64,000 nt of DNA from positions 2,418,501 to 2,482,500 of the forward strand of contig NC_063051.1 in assembly GCF_018812025.1 (NCBI RefSeq). The letters are read 5' to 3'. Positions 1 through 12,050 of this stretch are shown here, one piece after another. The stretch is from Megalobrama amblycephala (taxonomy: Eukaryota; Chordata; Actinopteri; Cypriniformes; Xenocyprididae). Within the stretch, counting starts at the first letter, position 1; every line of letters starts with the position of its first letter. The position numbers and the translations under genes were made by a program. The notes under the pieces were generated by a model, which had not been told where the DNA came from, ran no database searches, and saw nothing but the letters and a program-made list of their open reading frames with translations.

Positions 1-1372
1 CCCTCGATTTGCTAAATCGTGCGCACTATTTACTATCCCGTTCCCTCGATTTTCTACATCGTGTGCACTATTCACTATCCCGTTCCCTCGATTTGCTAAA
101 TCGTGCGCACTATTTACTATCCCGTTCCCTCGATTTGCTAAATCGTGCGCACTATTTACTATTCCCGTTCCTCGATTTGCTAAATCGTGCGCACTATTTA
201 CTATTCCGTTTCCTCGATTTGCTAAATCGTGCGCACAATTTACTATTTCGATCCTTCGATTTGCTAAATCGTGTGCACTATTTACTATTCCGTTTCCTCG
301 ATTTGCTAAATCGTGCGCACAATTTACTATTTCGATCCCTCGATTTGCTAAATCGTGTGCACTATTTACTATCCCGTTCCCTCGATTTGCTAAATCGTGC
401 GCACTATTTACTATCCCGTTCCCTCGATTTGCTAAATCGTGCGCACTATTTACTATTCCGTTCCCTCGATTTGCTAAATCGTGTGCACTATTTACTAATT
501 CGTTCCCTCAGTTTGCTAAATCATGCGCACTATTTACTATTCCGTTTCCTCGATTTGCTAAATCGTGCGCACAATTTACTATTTCGATCCTTCGATTTGC
601 TAAATCGTGTGCACTATTTACTATTCCGTTCCTCGATTTGCTAAATCGTGCGCACTATTTACTATTTCGTTCCCTCGATTTGCTAAATCGTGTGCACTAT
701 TTACTTTTTTGTTCCCTCGATTTGCTAAATCGTGCGCACTATTTACTATCCCGTTCCCTCGATTTGCTAAATCGTGCGCACTATTTACTATCCGTTCCCT
801 CGATTTTCTACATTGTGTGCACTATTTACTATTCCGTTTCCTCGATTTGCTAAATCATGCGCACTATTTACTATCCCGTTCCCTCGATTTTCTACATTGT
901 GTGCACTATTTACTATTCCGTTTCCTCGATTTGCTAAATCGTGCGCACAATTTACTATTTCGATCCTTCGATTTGCTAAATCGTGTGCACTATTTACTAT
1001 TCCGTTTCCTCGATTTGCTAAATCGTGCGCACAATTTACTATTTCGATCCCTCGATTTGCTAAATCGTGTGCACTATTTACTATTTTGTTCCCTCGATTT
1101 GCTAAATCGTGCGCACTATTTACTATCCCGTTCCCTCGATTTGCTAAATTGTGCGCACTATTTACTAATCCCGTTCCCTCGATTTGCTAAATCGTGCGCA
1201 CTATTTACTATTCCGTTCCCTCGATTTGCTAAATCGTGCGCACTATTTACTATTCCGTTTCCTCGATTTGCTAAATCGTGCGCACAATTTACTATTTCGA
1301 TCCCTCGATTTGCTAAATCGTGTGCACTATTTACTATTCCGTTCCCTCGATTTGCTAAATTGTGTGCATGGT
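1..1372. repeat. 42-bp minisatellite array (about 32 copies)
   Basis: Head-to-tail copies of a 42-bp unit that begins CCCTCGATTTGCTAAATCGT and continues with GCGCACTATTTACTATCCCG then TT. The array runs off the left edge of the window and decays at about 1372. The main variants are GTGCGCACTA against GTGCGCACAA, TTTCGATCC against TCCCGTTCC, and a TTTTCTACAT form. Each unit holds the 8-bp palindrome GTGCGCAC or GTGTGCAC and several CpGs. Because 42 is divisible by three and the unit lacks in-frame stops, long open frames of 14-residue repeats cross it. These look like by-products of the periodicity, not genes. Confidence 0.97.
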
Positions 1373-2606
1373 TTATAAATCAAGGGAACAAATTAGTATA
1401 TCGCATGATTTAGCCTACTATTTTTTTCTAAACAAAGCAGTTAAACAGGTAAATAACAGAATAAATGAAGCAAACTTCTCCAAATGAGACAAATTAAAAG
1501 TCTGCAGTAAAGCAGCTCTGAAAAGACAATAGTGTCATTTCAGTTTAATGTTGATTCAGTTCAGTTCAATAACGGTGTCGATGTTGCAAAATTCGTCATT
1601 TATGAAACAAAGTTGAAGCAGCTCAGCTATAAAGCAGTGTTGTAAAAGGCTTATGTTATTTTTATGTCAGTCTTGTATTGTGTAGTGACTCATTCAACGG
1701 TTGATTAGTTACATTGAACTATTATTTTGCTTCACAAATACCCTTTTTTTGCTGTGCCATGCAAACTATGCCCAAATTAACACCAGGGCTTTTTTGATTA
1801 TGTGTCAAAAGGCTTGTCAGAATGCTGTTAATTGTGATCTTTCGTTGAATATCGTACAGTCTGACATAGCTGATGGTTGATGCTGCGCAGTCGGCTGTGA
1901 GTTTTACCCAAGAGCGCCATCAGACTGTGTGTATGAATGTGCTTGTTTGTGTGTTTACATTTGTTTCTGCCCCATGTGCCCCTATTAATGAGGCCGTCAG
2001 CCAATCGGATATAGCATTGCATCCTGTACAGGAAATGACCTCACAGGCCGGGCCAGTAACTGTGTGTGTGAGGAAGCTGCTGGTGCCGAAGAGACTTTGT
2101 AGAAGACTTTCCTTGCATTGTTGTTGGGTGAACACAAGCCAACACACACAGCCACTCCAAAGATTACATGCATGTCCCAGTCTGCTGCTGTAGTTCTTGT
2201 GTTTCATGCAGTTACATGAAATAATCAACATTACCAGTGATTTGATGTTTAGATTCTGATGCATTCTGGTGGTTTCGACATATTTAGTTATAGTCTAGCC
2301 ATAAACGCATGTGTCAGCATTACTCAGTATAAACAGTTCCTCATCATTTTTGCTGCACCGTCATATTGGAGTAGAAACATCAGCTGTTATGGAGGATGTG
2401 TGTTGTTAGAGTTACATAATTCTGATAAGGACACGTGAATCAGATTTGATGAGGATGAAGGTTCATCATTTCATCCCATTGACTTAACGCTGGTGTTTCA
2501 CATACTCAGCAAGTTCAAGAGGTTGCTTTATACTGTAAATCCTCAACAAATGTGGTAAACCAATGTGAATCTTACAGTTTACTTGCAATTTAATAGTTCT
2601 CTATAA
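1373..2606. other. Unassigned non-coding DNA
   Basis: No repeat array, exon or RNA gene recognised. The sequence is AT-rich and of ordinary complexity, with only short open frames that lack recognisable protein motifs. Confidence 0.5.
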
Positions 2607-2955
2607 AAATGCTGGGTTAAAAACTGGACAAATGGACAAATCCAGCAATTTGGTTGTTTTAACCCAAAGTATGTTGGAAATTAACATTAATATGTTTAAA
2701 AAATGAACATTTATTAATAAGTTTAATGAATAATAATTAAACAATAAACATTAAATTGCTTATTAATACATGTTCACCTTTTGATTATTATTATTGCCTA
2801 TAGTAATTACGTCTTATTTTTATTTTACAACCTATTTTGGGTTCATTTTAAGTCATCCATAGAGTCATTTTTAAACAATAGTTGGCAAACATTTAACCCA
2901 ACTGCTGGGTTAAAACAACCCAATCGCTGGGTTTGTCCATTTTCAACCCAACTTG
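2607..2955. mobile_element. Inverted-repeat MITE-like element (GCTGGGTTAAAA family)
   Basis: The left end (2607-2668) contains GCTGGGTTAAAA, GGACAAATGGACAAATCCAGC and TTGTTTTAACCCA. The right end (2893-2955) carries the reverse-complement order: TGGGTTAAAACAACCCAA, GCTGGGTTTGTCCATTTTCA, ACCCA. The roughly 50-bp terminal inverted repeats enclose about 230 bp of AT-rich DNA with no coding capacity. This fits a non-autonomous DNA transposon. Elements with these ends are common in cyprinid genomes; the superfamily is not assigned here. Confidence 0.75.
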
Positions 2956-3545
2956 TGTTCGATTAATCCTTCATATATTCATTTACACGTGTACATGGAC
3001 TCTCTTTAACATTGGCCTGTGACGTTATATGAGTTTTTCTTGGGTAGTCCGGTTGCATTGGTTTTGCTCTATGTTAACTTGCTTATTTGCATATTTACAG
3101 CTTGTTTTCTTGTGCATCTGTGGAAATGTCACCATGGACCTATATACATGTTAATATTCAATCAGTTCATATGTTTAATTGTGTAAAAATGTTTCACGTT
3201 CATCCGCATATATGTTTAAGTGTCGCTCACTCTCTGAGAGTTGACACACCAAATGCTATTGCATTGCGTTCATTGACAATAAAGCATCTAACTTACTTAA
3301 AATGACATCTTGGAATTAGCATAAGAGGTTTGGTATGAGATGCATAAGAAATTAGTCCCACACACAAGCGCTTTAAGTACAAAAACCAGACAAATGTCTT
3401 GAAATTAAACATCTGAACAATGTCTTGAGGCGTGGAGAAAAATAATGCACACCCATTTCACATCATGACTGCGGTTGCATTATTTTTCTAATTAATTCAA
3501 CAGCCCGTCATCAGTTACTCCTTACCTAAACAACGAACTGTAACA
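2956..3545. other. Unassigned non-coding DNA
   Basis: No recognisable gene, tandem array or inverted repeat. Confidence 0.4.
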
Positions 3546-4100
3546 TGGCATTTGGTTCTTGACCATTGAAAATGGGTAAAATTCAACAATTTAGTCACAT
3601 TGGGGTCCCAATATCTATGGGACTGAACTATATAGGGCCTTAAAAAGGAAGATTCCAAAAGAAAAGTTTATTAAAAATGAGAATCTAGAAGGATATTAAG
3701 ATATCTTGAATACTTTTAGAGTTACAGGCATGCAAACTTTGGAAAAGGAACATTTATGGCACTCAGACAGGAATGTTCTACGCAAATGAGATGATGGAAA
3801 AACACGAGATATATTTCTAGTTTCAAAATTATTGTTCTTCAGATATTCCTCTTTAAAAGAAAACATTATCATCCATATGCAAAGTGACCCACGTTTGGTT
3901 TTTGACCACTGAAAATGTGTACAAATTACTCATGGAGCCGCATTAAGATCTCCATATCTCTGGGACTGAACCATCGAGAGCCTTTAAAATGAAGATACCA
4001 AAAGGAAAGTTTGTTAAGAACCAAATTCTAGAAGGATATTATTGAGTTACAGTCATGCAAACTTGAGGCAAAAAACTGCATTTTTGAACGGTCGCCGTTG
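3546..4100. repeat. Diverged direct duplication of a dispersed repeat
   Basis: Two diverged direct copies about 340 bp apart. Copy 1 (about 3562-3760) and copy 2 (about 3902-4070) share, in order, GACCAYTGAAAATG, a TATCTVTGGGACTGAAC block, an AAGATWCCAAAAGRAAAGTTT block, TCTAGAAGGATATTA and GAGTTACAG-CATGCAAACTT. No coding potential seen. Probably part of an interspersed repeat family. Confidence 0.7.
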
Positions 4101-5590
4101 GCATATAATGAAACAAAGATTGCTAAAGTCAACAGATTTTACTAACATCTACCAATCTCTGTGTAAAAATAAAATAATGATGCTGCCATCTTTGTAAAGT
4201 CACTTTTACACCTCTCTAATTTGGCTCCAAATCTCAGGCGATCCTCCTCTACAAAACATTGGATTACTCAGTAAATATACATCTGTGAAATTTAATATTT
4301 TGGCTTTCATCACTATTTATGTTTGTCTTTCTACAGAAAAACTGTTGACAAAATCAAAAATATGAGCCGGGGACCTCTGGTTGAGTTGACCCTGAATGGC
4401 CCAAGTGTAAAACGTTGCTTTGCGCAGGGTTAAAGTCAGTGTGAAAGTCAGTTAGTGCTTTCTTTGAAATAACAGTGATGGTGTAAATCTCATGTGTAGC
4501 TTTTGTTTATGAAGTTTCATTATTAATCTAGAGGCTAAAGCAGTTCTCACACAGGAACCTTCACATCTGCCCTTCTTCAGAGGCTTGATCATAATAACCT
4601 CTGCGCTGGGATTGTTTATTTGCCCCACAGGTTAAGCTGAATGGGGTTTGGTGTCAGATATTTTGAGTGCTTCGTTCTCGCGGCCTTTACTTGTACCTTC
4701 CTGTACCAGGCGGGAGGAGTGTGTGTGTGTGTGTGTTTGACGGTGAACAGCACTCGCTGCCAGAGCAGTTTGCACAGCAGTAGATGTCCATGAGGTTCTG
4801 CATGCGTACGCATTATTCAAAGAGGAGATGCCCCTGCATCCATATTTTCATTCATTTATAGCTTGAAGCCTTTGCTTTTTGTCCACTTTAGTCTTGAATC
4901 CAGTTTGTTCTCCTGCTGCGTTGAGACGTTCGTCCAGTGTGAAATATTAATGAAAGCGCAATCATTACTCTAAAAGCACGAGCCAGAAAAAAGAAGAGCG
5001 TCCTCCACTTCAGGACCAGACAAGAGATCGACTGCTCCCGTCCACGTTCTTTAATTAGCTTTAAATCTACAGAGAATCGCCCAGCATGTCTTCAATTTAA
5101 TTTGACATTTAGAAGAGCTGTGGAGGAGATAACAGAGCGGTTACGGCGAGGCAGAGGCTTGTTATTATGAGGTCTGTGTGCGACGCACGTGCCTTAGTGA
5201 CATAATCGTCATAAAGTTACGACTGATGGCCTCCGTGAGCAGGAAATGTGGATTGACCAGAAGTAAGGAAATGTTGGAGCGTGACGGAGGCGCCTTTGGG
5301 AATGTCTTGATAGTCTCTGTGTGTAGAGCTCTGTTGTATTTTTTGGCCCCAAATTCTGTTTTATTTCCATGTTTTCCATTTATCTGGATTCTGTTATAAC
5401 GGTTTTAAATTAATTGTTAACAATAAGCATAATAGTTTTATTTTTTCAGAGTTGGAATCACTTTCAGAAAAAAAAATTCTAGCTGATGAACGATAAAAAC
5501 ACTGACAGCCAATCAAAATCCATCCTGCTTTCAAGAGCTCGAGCATTTAAAACGACAGACGACAAAACTGAGAATAAACAGAATGATAAT
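4101..5590. other. Low-repeat non-coding stretch, possible conserved element near 4850-5230
   Basis: Apart from a short GT run (about 4721-4738) this stretch is of ordinary complexity and not obviously repetitive. The part at 4850-5230 has balanced composition, a TTAATTAGC homeodomain-like core and no long open frame. That makes it a candidate conserved non-coding element, but this is inference only. Confidence 0.35.
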
Positions 5591-5595
5591 ATAGT

Positions 5596-5940
5596 TAAGT
5601 TGGCTTGAAAAAGCCAACTTACTGTTATGCTATTTTCTTCTGAGACTAAAATTTCTGACTCCTAACTCCTCCTAGAGCTTTAACTCTACAAACTCCAAGC
5701 TTGGCTCAGACCTTCAAACTGTTCTGACTTAGTGTGCTATATCTTTTCTAACTGATCAAACTTACGGTTTTCCTAAAAATGACTGTTAAAGCTTCGGAAA
5801 AATCCCATTGACTTTCATTGACGGAATGTTCAAATGAGCCAAGACTTTCAAACTCCAACTGTCAAAATTCAAATTTAAACTACGGAAGCCCATTAGACTC
5901 AATAAAGTTGCCATTCTATGTACTATTTCTAATCCATTGA
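5596..5940. repeat. Interspersed repeat beginning with a short hairpin
   Basis: Starts at a short palindrome (AAGTTGGCTTG-AAAAAG-CCAACTT, 5596-5620). It continues with C/T-rich phrases such as CTGACTCCTAACTCCTCC and AAACTCCAAGCTTGGCTCAG. No coding capacity. It reads like a dispersed fish repeat ending at the ATCT microsatellite; classification not attempted. Confidence 0.5.
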
Positions 5941-5957
5941 AACTCATTCAAACTCAT

Positions 5958-6065
<108 letters not shown>

Positions 6066-6815
6066 ATAGCAACCACCCAGAATAACCTAGCAACCACATA
6101 GCAACTAGGGCTGGGCGATATATCGCATGCGATCATCACGCGCATTTCGTCAGTAAAGCCTGGCTCCCTGATTACCGCGAAATCGCCATCACCTACTTTC
6201 AAATGGAGCGCCATTTAATAGAACCGTAGATCACTGACAAGCTACGCAGTATCGCGTTCATTATCGAAGGCGATTCATCTGCGATAATGAACACGATATT
6301 GCGTAGCTTGTCAGTGATCTACGGTTCTGTCTATTAAATGGCGCTCCATTTGAAAGCAGGTGATGGCGATTTCGCAGTAATCAGGGAACCGGCTTTACTG
6401 ACGAAATGCGCGTGACAATCCCATGCAATATATCGCCCAGCCCTAATAGCAACCACCCAGAACACCATGGCAACCACCTAGCAACCACACAAATCACCCT
6501 GGCAACATCCTAGAAACCAGTCCGAGTACCCTAGCAACTGCATAGCAACACCCTAGCAACCACCCAGAATACCTTAGCAGCCGCATAGCAACACCCTAGC
6601 AACCACCCAGAATAACTTAGCAACTGCATAGCAACACCCTAGCAACCACCCCGAGTACCCTAGCAACTGTATAGCAACACCTTAGCAACCACCCCAAGTA
6701 CCCTAGCAACTGTATAGCGACACCCTAGCAACCACCCCAAATACCTTAGCAACCGCATAGCAACACCTTAGTAACCACCCCAAGTACCTTAGCAACCACC
6801 TTGATTACCCTGACC
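6066..6815. repeat. 43-bp AGCAACCAC minisatellite, interrupted by a fold-back element
   Basis: Diverged copies of a roughly 43-bp unit built from two half-units, CTTAGCAACYGCATAGCAAC and ACCCTAGCAACCACCCAGAA. At least five full units lie between about 6560 and 6800. The array is split at 6106-6445 by an inserted palindromic element, because AGCAACCAC units are present on both sides. Confidence 0.93.
6106..6445. mobile_element. 340-bp palindromic MITE inserted in the minisatellite
   Basis: The ends are TAGGGCTGGGCGATATATCG and the complementary CGATATATTGCATGGG...CGCCCAGCCCTA. Almost the whole element is an inverted repeat; the blocks GATCACTGACAAGCTACGCA and TGCGTAGCTTGTCAGTGATC face each other around a short centre near 6270. 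TA at both borders suggests a TA target-site duplication. No open frame. The terminal GGGCTGGGCGATAT motif is common among fish non-autonomous elements; the superfamily is uncertain. Confidence 0.88.
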
Positions 6816-6955
6816 TCTATCTATCTATCTAAACTACTAAACTAAAACTTTCAAACTGAAAACGTTTAAAATTGCTTCAAACTTTCTGGACCGACAACTT
6901 AAAGTTTGTCTTTTCATCTAGTTATAGTTAACGTGCTCGATGTGAACAGGCCGTA

Positions 6956-7440
6956 AAGGGTTAGTTCATCAAAAAATGAAAATTATCCCATGATTTACTC
7001 ACCCTCAAGCCATACTAGGTGTATCCTATGACTATCTTCTTTCAGACAAACACAATCAGAGTTATATTAAAAATATCCTGGTTCTTCCAAGCTTCATAAT
7101 GGCGAGATTTTGAAGCCCAAAAAAAGTGCATCCATCTGTGATAAAAGTAATCCATATGGCTCCAGGGGTCAATAAAGACCTTCTGGAGCGAAGCGATGCG
7201 TTTTTGTAAGAATAATATCTATATTTATAACTTTATAAACTATAATAATTGGCTTCCAGTAGACGGCTGTACGCAATTCTAGTTCTGGCGGAAGAGTAAC
7301 CTTTGACCTGACGCATAAATATGAATATTTTTCTTCCAAAAACACATTGTTTTGCTTCAGAAGGCCTTTATTAACCCCCTGGAGCCGTATGGATATGGTG
7401 TACAGCTCTACTTTTGATTTATTCATCCAAATTTTGCCAA
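6956..7440. mobile_element. Inverted-repeat dispersed element
   Basis: Starts with GGGTTAGTTCATCAAAAAATG, a typical end of cyprinid non-autonomous DNA elements. It contains a long imperfect inverted pair: CCATATGGCTCCAGGGGTCA with CTTCTGGAGCGAAG (about 7152-7195), facing CTTCAGAAGGCC with CCCCCTGGAGCCGTATGG (about 7357-7393). No coding capacity. Confidence 0.65.
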
Positions 7441-8187
7441 ATTCTGTGACATTGCACGTTATACGGTAAATTCCTTCTGTGTTTTTCGCTTTGCAGAAAT
7501 CGTAGGGCCGTCACTCTTTGAAACTGTGTGTTTTACACAATCATAATTCAGTATTCAGGATTATGTGATTCATTTGCACTTGTTTGTATTGAATGTTTTA
7601 TTTCTTTACTGTTATTAGAGGTGTGGTTTATAGCTCGAGGCCTGTGGATGGTCTGTCCCGTGTTTTGCGTGGCATCAGACAGTAGAAACAATAGTCTGTC
7701 TGTGGACGGTTTGGCGTGGTCACATCTTTCAAAAATAAATGCACAATATTTTTCCTAAATGAGCGGCTTTAGTGATGTCAGCACACAGTGTGTGTGATGA
7801 ACAGCTGCGGTCACAGTGGCCTGAAATAGACAAAACAAACACACAAGCCTTTCCCGTTTTCCGCTGAGCGCTGCTGGACTGAAGTGTGATTTGAAAGACT
7901 GTGAGTTTCATTTGGTTTAGTGCAGGACCCGTCATGGCTGTCGGTTTCCTCTCGGTTCGCTTTGGGTCATGGCCATGGTTTCAGTTTTTGGTTTGGTTTT
8001 TGCCTTTTTAAATTCCTTTTATTTTATTTTCCAAATTTTATTTTATTTTACACCCAAATTTTGTTTTCTAGATTCTGTTTTAATAATTTAATGCAGGGTT
8101 TTCAGACTGGGGTTTTACAAGGGAACTGCTGGGGGTTTCTATGGAAGCTTGTTTACGTCACTAAATAAAAAAATAATAAAGGTAATC
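7441..8187. other. Unassigned non-coding DNA
   Basis: Ordinary-complexity AT-rich sequence with T-rich runs (about 7985-8060). Nothing with recognisable coding, RNA or repeat character. Confidence 0.4.
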
Positions 8188-8455
8188 GTGACTTTTTATC
8201 TCACAATTCAGACTTTTTTTTCGCAATTGCAAGTTTGCATTTCACAATACTGACTTTTTTTCTCAGAATTGCAAGATTTAAACTCACAGTTCTGAGAAAA
8301 AAAGTCAGTCTTTTTTTCCTCACAATTCTAACTTTATAACTCGCAATTCTGATTTTTTTTTATAAAGAATCAGCAAATGCGTGTTATAATGTCCAATTGT
8401 GAGGACATTATAACATGCATTTATAATACGCATTATAACATAACATTTTAAAGTC
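8188..8455 (-). repeat. Reverse-orientation flank of the 19/21-bp satellite
   Basis: Degenerate copies in the CTCACAATTCTGACTTT/GCAATTGCAAG orientation, the reverse complement of the array that follows. Includes a small palindrome around 8370-8440 (ATTATAACATGCATTTATAATA region). The satellite therefore starts with an inverted arm. Confidence 0.75.
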
Positions 8456-9990
8456 AGAATCGCAAGATATAAAGTCAGATTTGTGAGTTATAAAGTCAGA
8501 ATTGCGAGATATAAAGTCGGAATTGCGAGTTATAAAGTCGGAATTGCGAGTTATAAAGTCGGAATTCCGTGATATAAAGTCAGAATTGCGTTATAAAGTC
8601 GGAATTGCGAGATATAAAGTCGGAATTGCGAGTTATAAAGTCAGAATTGCGTGATATAAAGTCAGAATTGCGAGTTATAAAGTCGGAATTGCGAGTTATA
8701 AAGTCGGAATTCCGTGATATAAAGTCAGAATTGCGTTATAAAGTCGGAATTGCGAGATATAAAGTCGGAATTGCGAGTTATAAAGTCAGAATTGCGTGAT
8801 ATAAAGTCAGAATTGCGAGTTATAATGTCAGAATTGTGTTATAAAGTCAGAATTGCGAGTTATAAAGTCAGAATTGCGTTATAAAGTCAGAATTGCGAGT
8901 TATAAAGTCAGAATTGCGTTATAAAGTCGGAATTGCGAGATATGAAGTCGGAATTGGGAGTTATAAAGTCGGAATTGTGTTATAAAGTCAGAATTGCGAG
9001 TTATAATGTCAGAATTGTGTTATAAAGTCAGAATTGCGAGTTATAATGTCAGAATTGTGTTATAAAGTCAGAATTGCGAGTTATAAAGTCAGAATTGCGT
9101 TATAAAGTCGGAATTGCGAGATATGAAGTCGGAATTGGGAGTTATAAAGTCGGAATTATGTTATAAAGTCAAAATTGCGTGATATAAAGTCAGAATTGCG
9201 TTATAAAGTCAGAATTGCGAGATATAAAGTCAAAATTGCGAGTTATAAAGTCAGAATTGCGATATAAAGTCAGAATTGCGAGATATAAAGTCAGAATTGC
9301 GAGATATAAAGTCAGAATCGCGATATATAAAGTCAGAATTGCGAGATATAAAGTCAGAATTGCGATATATAAAGTCAGAATTGCGATATATAAAGTCAGA
9401 ATTGCGTTATAAAGTCAGAATTGCGAGATATAAAGTCAGAATTGCGTTATAAAGTCAGAATTGCGAGTTATAAAGTCAGAATTGCGAGATATAAAGTCAA
9501 AATTGCGAGTTATAAAGTCAGAATTGCGAGATATAAAGTCAAAATTGCGAGTTATAAAATCAGAATTGCGATATAAAGTCAGAATTGCGAGATATAAAGT
9601 CAGAATTGCGAGATATAAAGTCAGAATTGCGAGATATAAAGTCAGAATTGCGTGATATAAAGTCAGAATTGCGATTGTGCGATATAAAGTCAGATTGCGT
9701 TATAAAGTGTGCGATATAAAGTCAGAATTGCGTTATAAAGTCAGAATTGCGAGTTATAAAGTCAGAATTGCGAGATATAAAGTCAGAATTGCGTTATAAA
9801 GTCAGAATTGCGAGTTATAAAGTCAGAATTGCGGGTTATAAAGTCAGAATTGCGAGTTATAAAGTCAGAATTGCGAGTTATAAAGTCAGAATTGCGGGTT
9901 ATAAAGTCAAAATTGCGTTATGAAGTATAAAGTTGTGATTTATATCATGCAATTTTGAGAAAAAAGTCAGAATTGTGAGATAAAAAAGTA
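8450..9990 (+). repeat. Satellite array 1: TATAAAGTCAGAATTGCG unit
   Basis: About 75 tandem copies of a short unit alternating between 19 bp (GTTATAAAGTCAGAATTGC) and 21 bp (GAGTTATAAAGTCAGAATTGC or GAGATATAAAGTC...). Dominant variants here are TCAGAATTGC and, towards the left, TCGGAATTGC. Open frames reading (YKVRIAR)n or (VIKSELRD)n result from the 21-bp, seven-codon period and are not taken as genes. Confidence 0.97.
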
Positions 9991-11732
9991 GGAATCACCT
10001 TTTTTATTTTTATTTCATGGCAGAAACAAGCTTCCATAGGTTTGTGAGTTGCTGCAAAGCTAATAATTAATTTATAAAAATGTAAAATTAAAATAAATGA
10101 GTAATTTTAAAAACACTGAGGACATTTAAAAAAAGAAAATCCGTGAAAAATCATTGAAATGTTAACTATTATTAAATGATTAAATATTGCATTTTGGGAA
10201 TCCCTGCTGTAATTAAATTCAGTTTTTTCCCCTTTTTTTCTTTTTTTTAATTGTATCATGAGTTAAATTAATAAAAATTTTTCATATGTAAATTATGAAA
10301 GAATCTGCAATTCTATTTTATATACAGCTGTATTTAAATATGTTACAGACAGATATTTTACAGACAGATATTTTACGTAGTTTTACTTCACTATCAACAA
10401 CAAATCAACAACAAAGCAAACTATAAACAAAATCTGTGCAGCGTCATCAGCGTCTTCTGGTTTGTTCGTATCACGGTTTTGTGGTCACGCTTTCGTTTTT
10501 GGTTCAGTAAATACGTATTCAGTCACTATCTGGTTCACGCTTATGAAATCTGAGGCAGATGTGATTGATAACTGATGTTTTAACTGCCAACATCAATCTA
10601 ATTGAGCATATTTATTATTCATAGAGGCCCTTACAACATTCTGACAGATATTAATCCATAATATTTTTACAGGACCTGCCTGCCAGTCATCATTACAGAT
10701 GAAAGACTGGTTATCTCTGTTGACTTTCACCTGTCAGGGGTGATTGTGCTGGTAATCACCTCTAACATGATGAGATAAAGCCATCGCGCCCGTGCCGTAC
10801 ATGCCGTTCTGCAAAAGCTTGTGCATTTCTTTTCACTTCCTGTGTGTCTTTCTATAGCTGGCCTGGTTTGGCTGATAACTGGGGAGACACTGACCCAGAA
10901 AGAGCCTGAACTAACACTGACAATCACTCTCTCTCTCTCTGTCCTTGAAGGTTGTTGTATTCAGGCAGGATTTCTTGTCCTAGTTGGTGTGGGCTGCGCT
11001 TGGGATTCAAGCAGAAACTGTCATTACATGTTAAGTCCTTTGATTCATCTATCTAACTCAGATCACAGGAATCAGCAGAAACAGATGCGGATAAATAGAA
11101 ATGATCTTCATATAGCTCTTGCCATCCAATAAAGCTTTGTGCTTTGATACTTTAGATGTGAAACAAAGTCTCAGCTTTCAGATTATGTCAATATTGTATC
11201 ATCATCTTTTTGTTAGTGATGGGCTGATTGTACATTATCCCTCACACACACACACACACAGTTCTTTAAGACCGTTCATGTTTTAAGTTTACTCTGTGTG
11301 TTTTATTGCCGTGCCCGTGTCTTTTGGTCTGTATGTGGAGCTCAGGGTCACATGTGTGTCATGAAGAGGTCAGGGGTCAAAACTAAGTTTAAATCCTGAC
11401 TCATTTTCTTCAGCTGACACACACAGCGGCCTCCTGCTGGAATCTGACCTGTGAGTCAGTGAGTAAATGATTCTGTTCATCTGGAGTCTGTGAATCTTTG
11501 AGTTCACAGCTAATCCATTTGATTCACTGGGTATTAATTTGATTCAAAAGCTGATTCGATTCAGTACTGCATCTTAGACAAAAATAAGAAAAACAAAACT
11601 AAATACTGGTATTCAAAATCACTTTTATATCTCAAAACCAGTTTATATTTCATTTCTTACCTGATAAGCTTTAATATTCACACACACTAATCACAATTTG
11701 ATTAAGCGCGCAGCCCTACTTTTGATTTGTTA
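9991..11732. other. Unassigned non-coding DNA
   Basis: Low-repeat sequence apart from a short CA run (about 11239-11260) and a CT run (about 10927-10940). No exon, RNA gene or transposon recognised. A short direct repeat (ACAGACAGATATTTTAC) sits near 10345-10378. Confidence 0.4.
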
Positions 11733-11734
11733 AT

Positions 11735-11784
<50 letters not shown>

Positions 11785-11862
11785 ATATATATATAAAACA
11801 TTTTTAAAATTAAAAATAAATATTTTTAAATATGAAACCATGAATGAGTCACTGAATCATAA

Positions 11863-11929
<67 letters not shown>

Positions 11930-11998
11930 TCAGTGACTCACTCATGGTTTCAAATTTAAAATAAATTTGTTTATTTTTTTTATGTGTGTGTGTGTGTG

Positions 11999-12050
<52 letters not shown>

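Noticed and set aside
9..1413. Overlapping open frames of 138-268 codons with LLNRAHYLLSRSLD-type repeats
   Set aside because: They are produced by a 42-bp minisatellite whose length is divisible by three. Several frames are open at once, units shift frame at 41/43-bp variants, and no splice or start context is convincing.
8605..9655. Frames reading VIKSELRD or YKVRIAR repeats
   Set aside because: The 21-bp satellite unit gives a seven-residue repeat; frames break wherever a 19-bp unit occurs.
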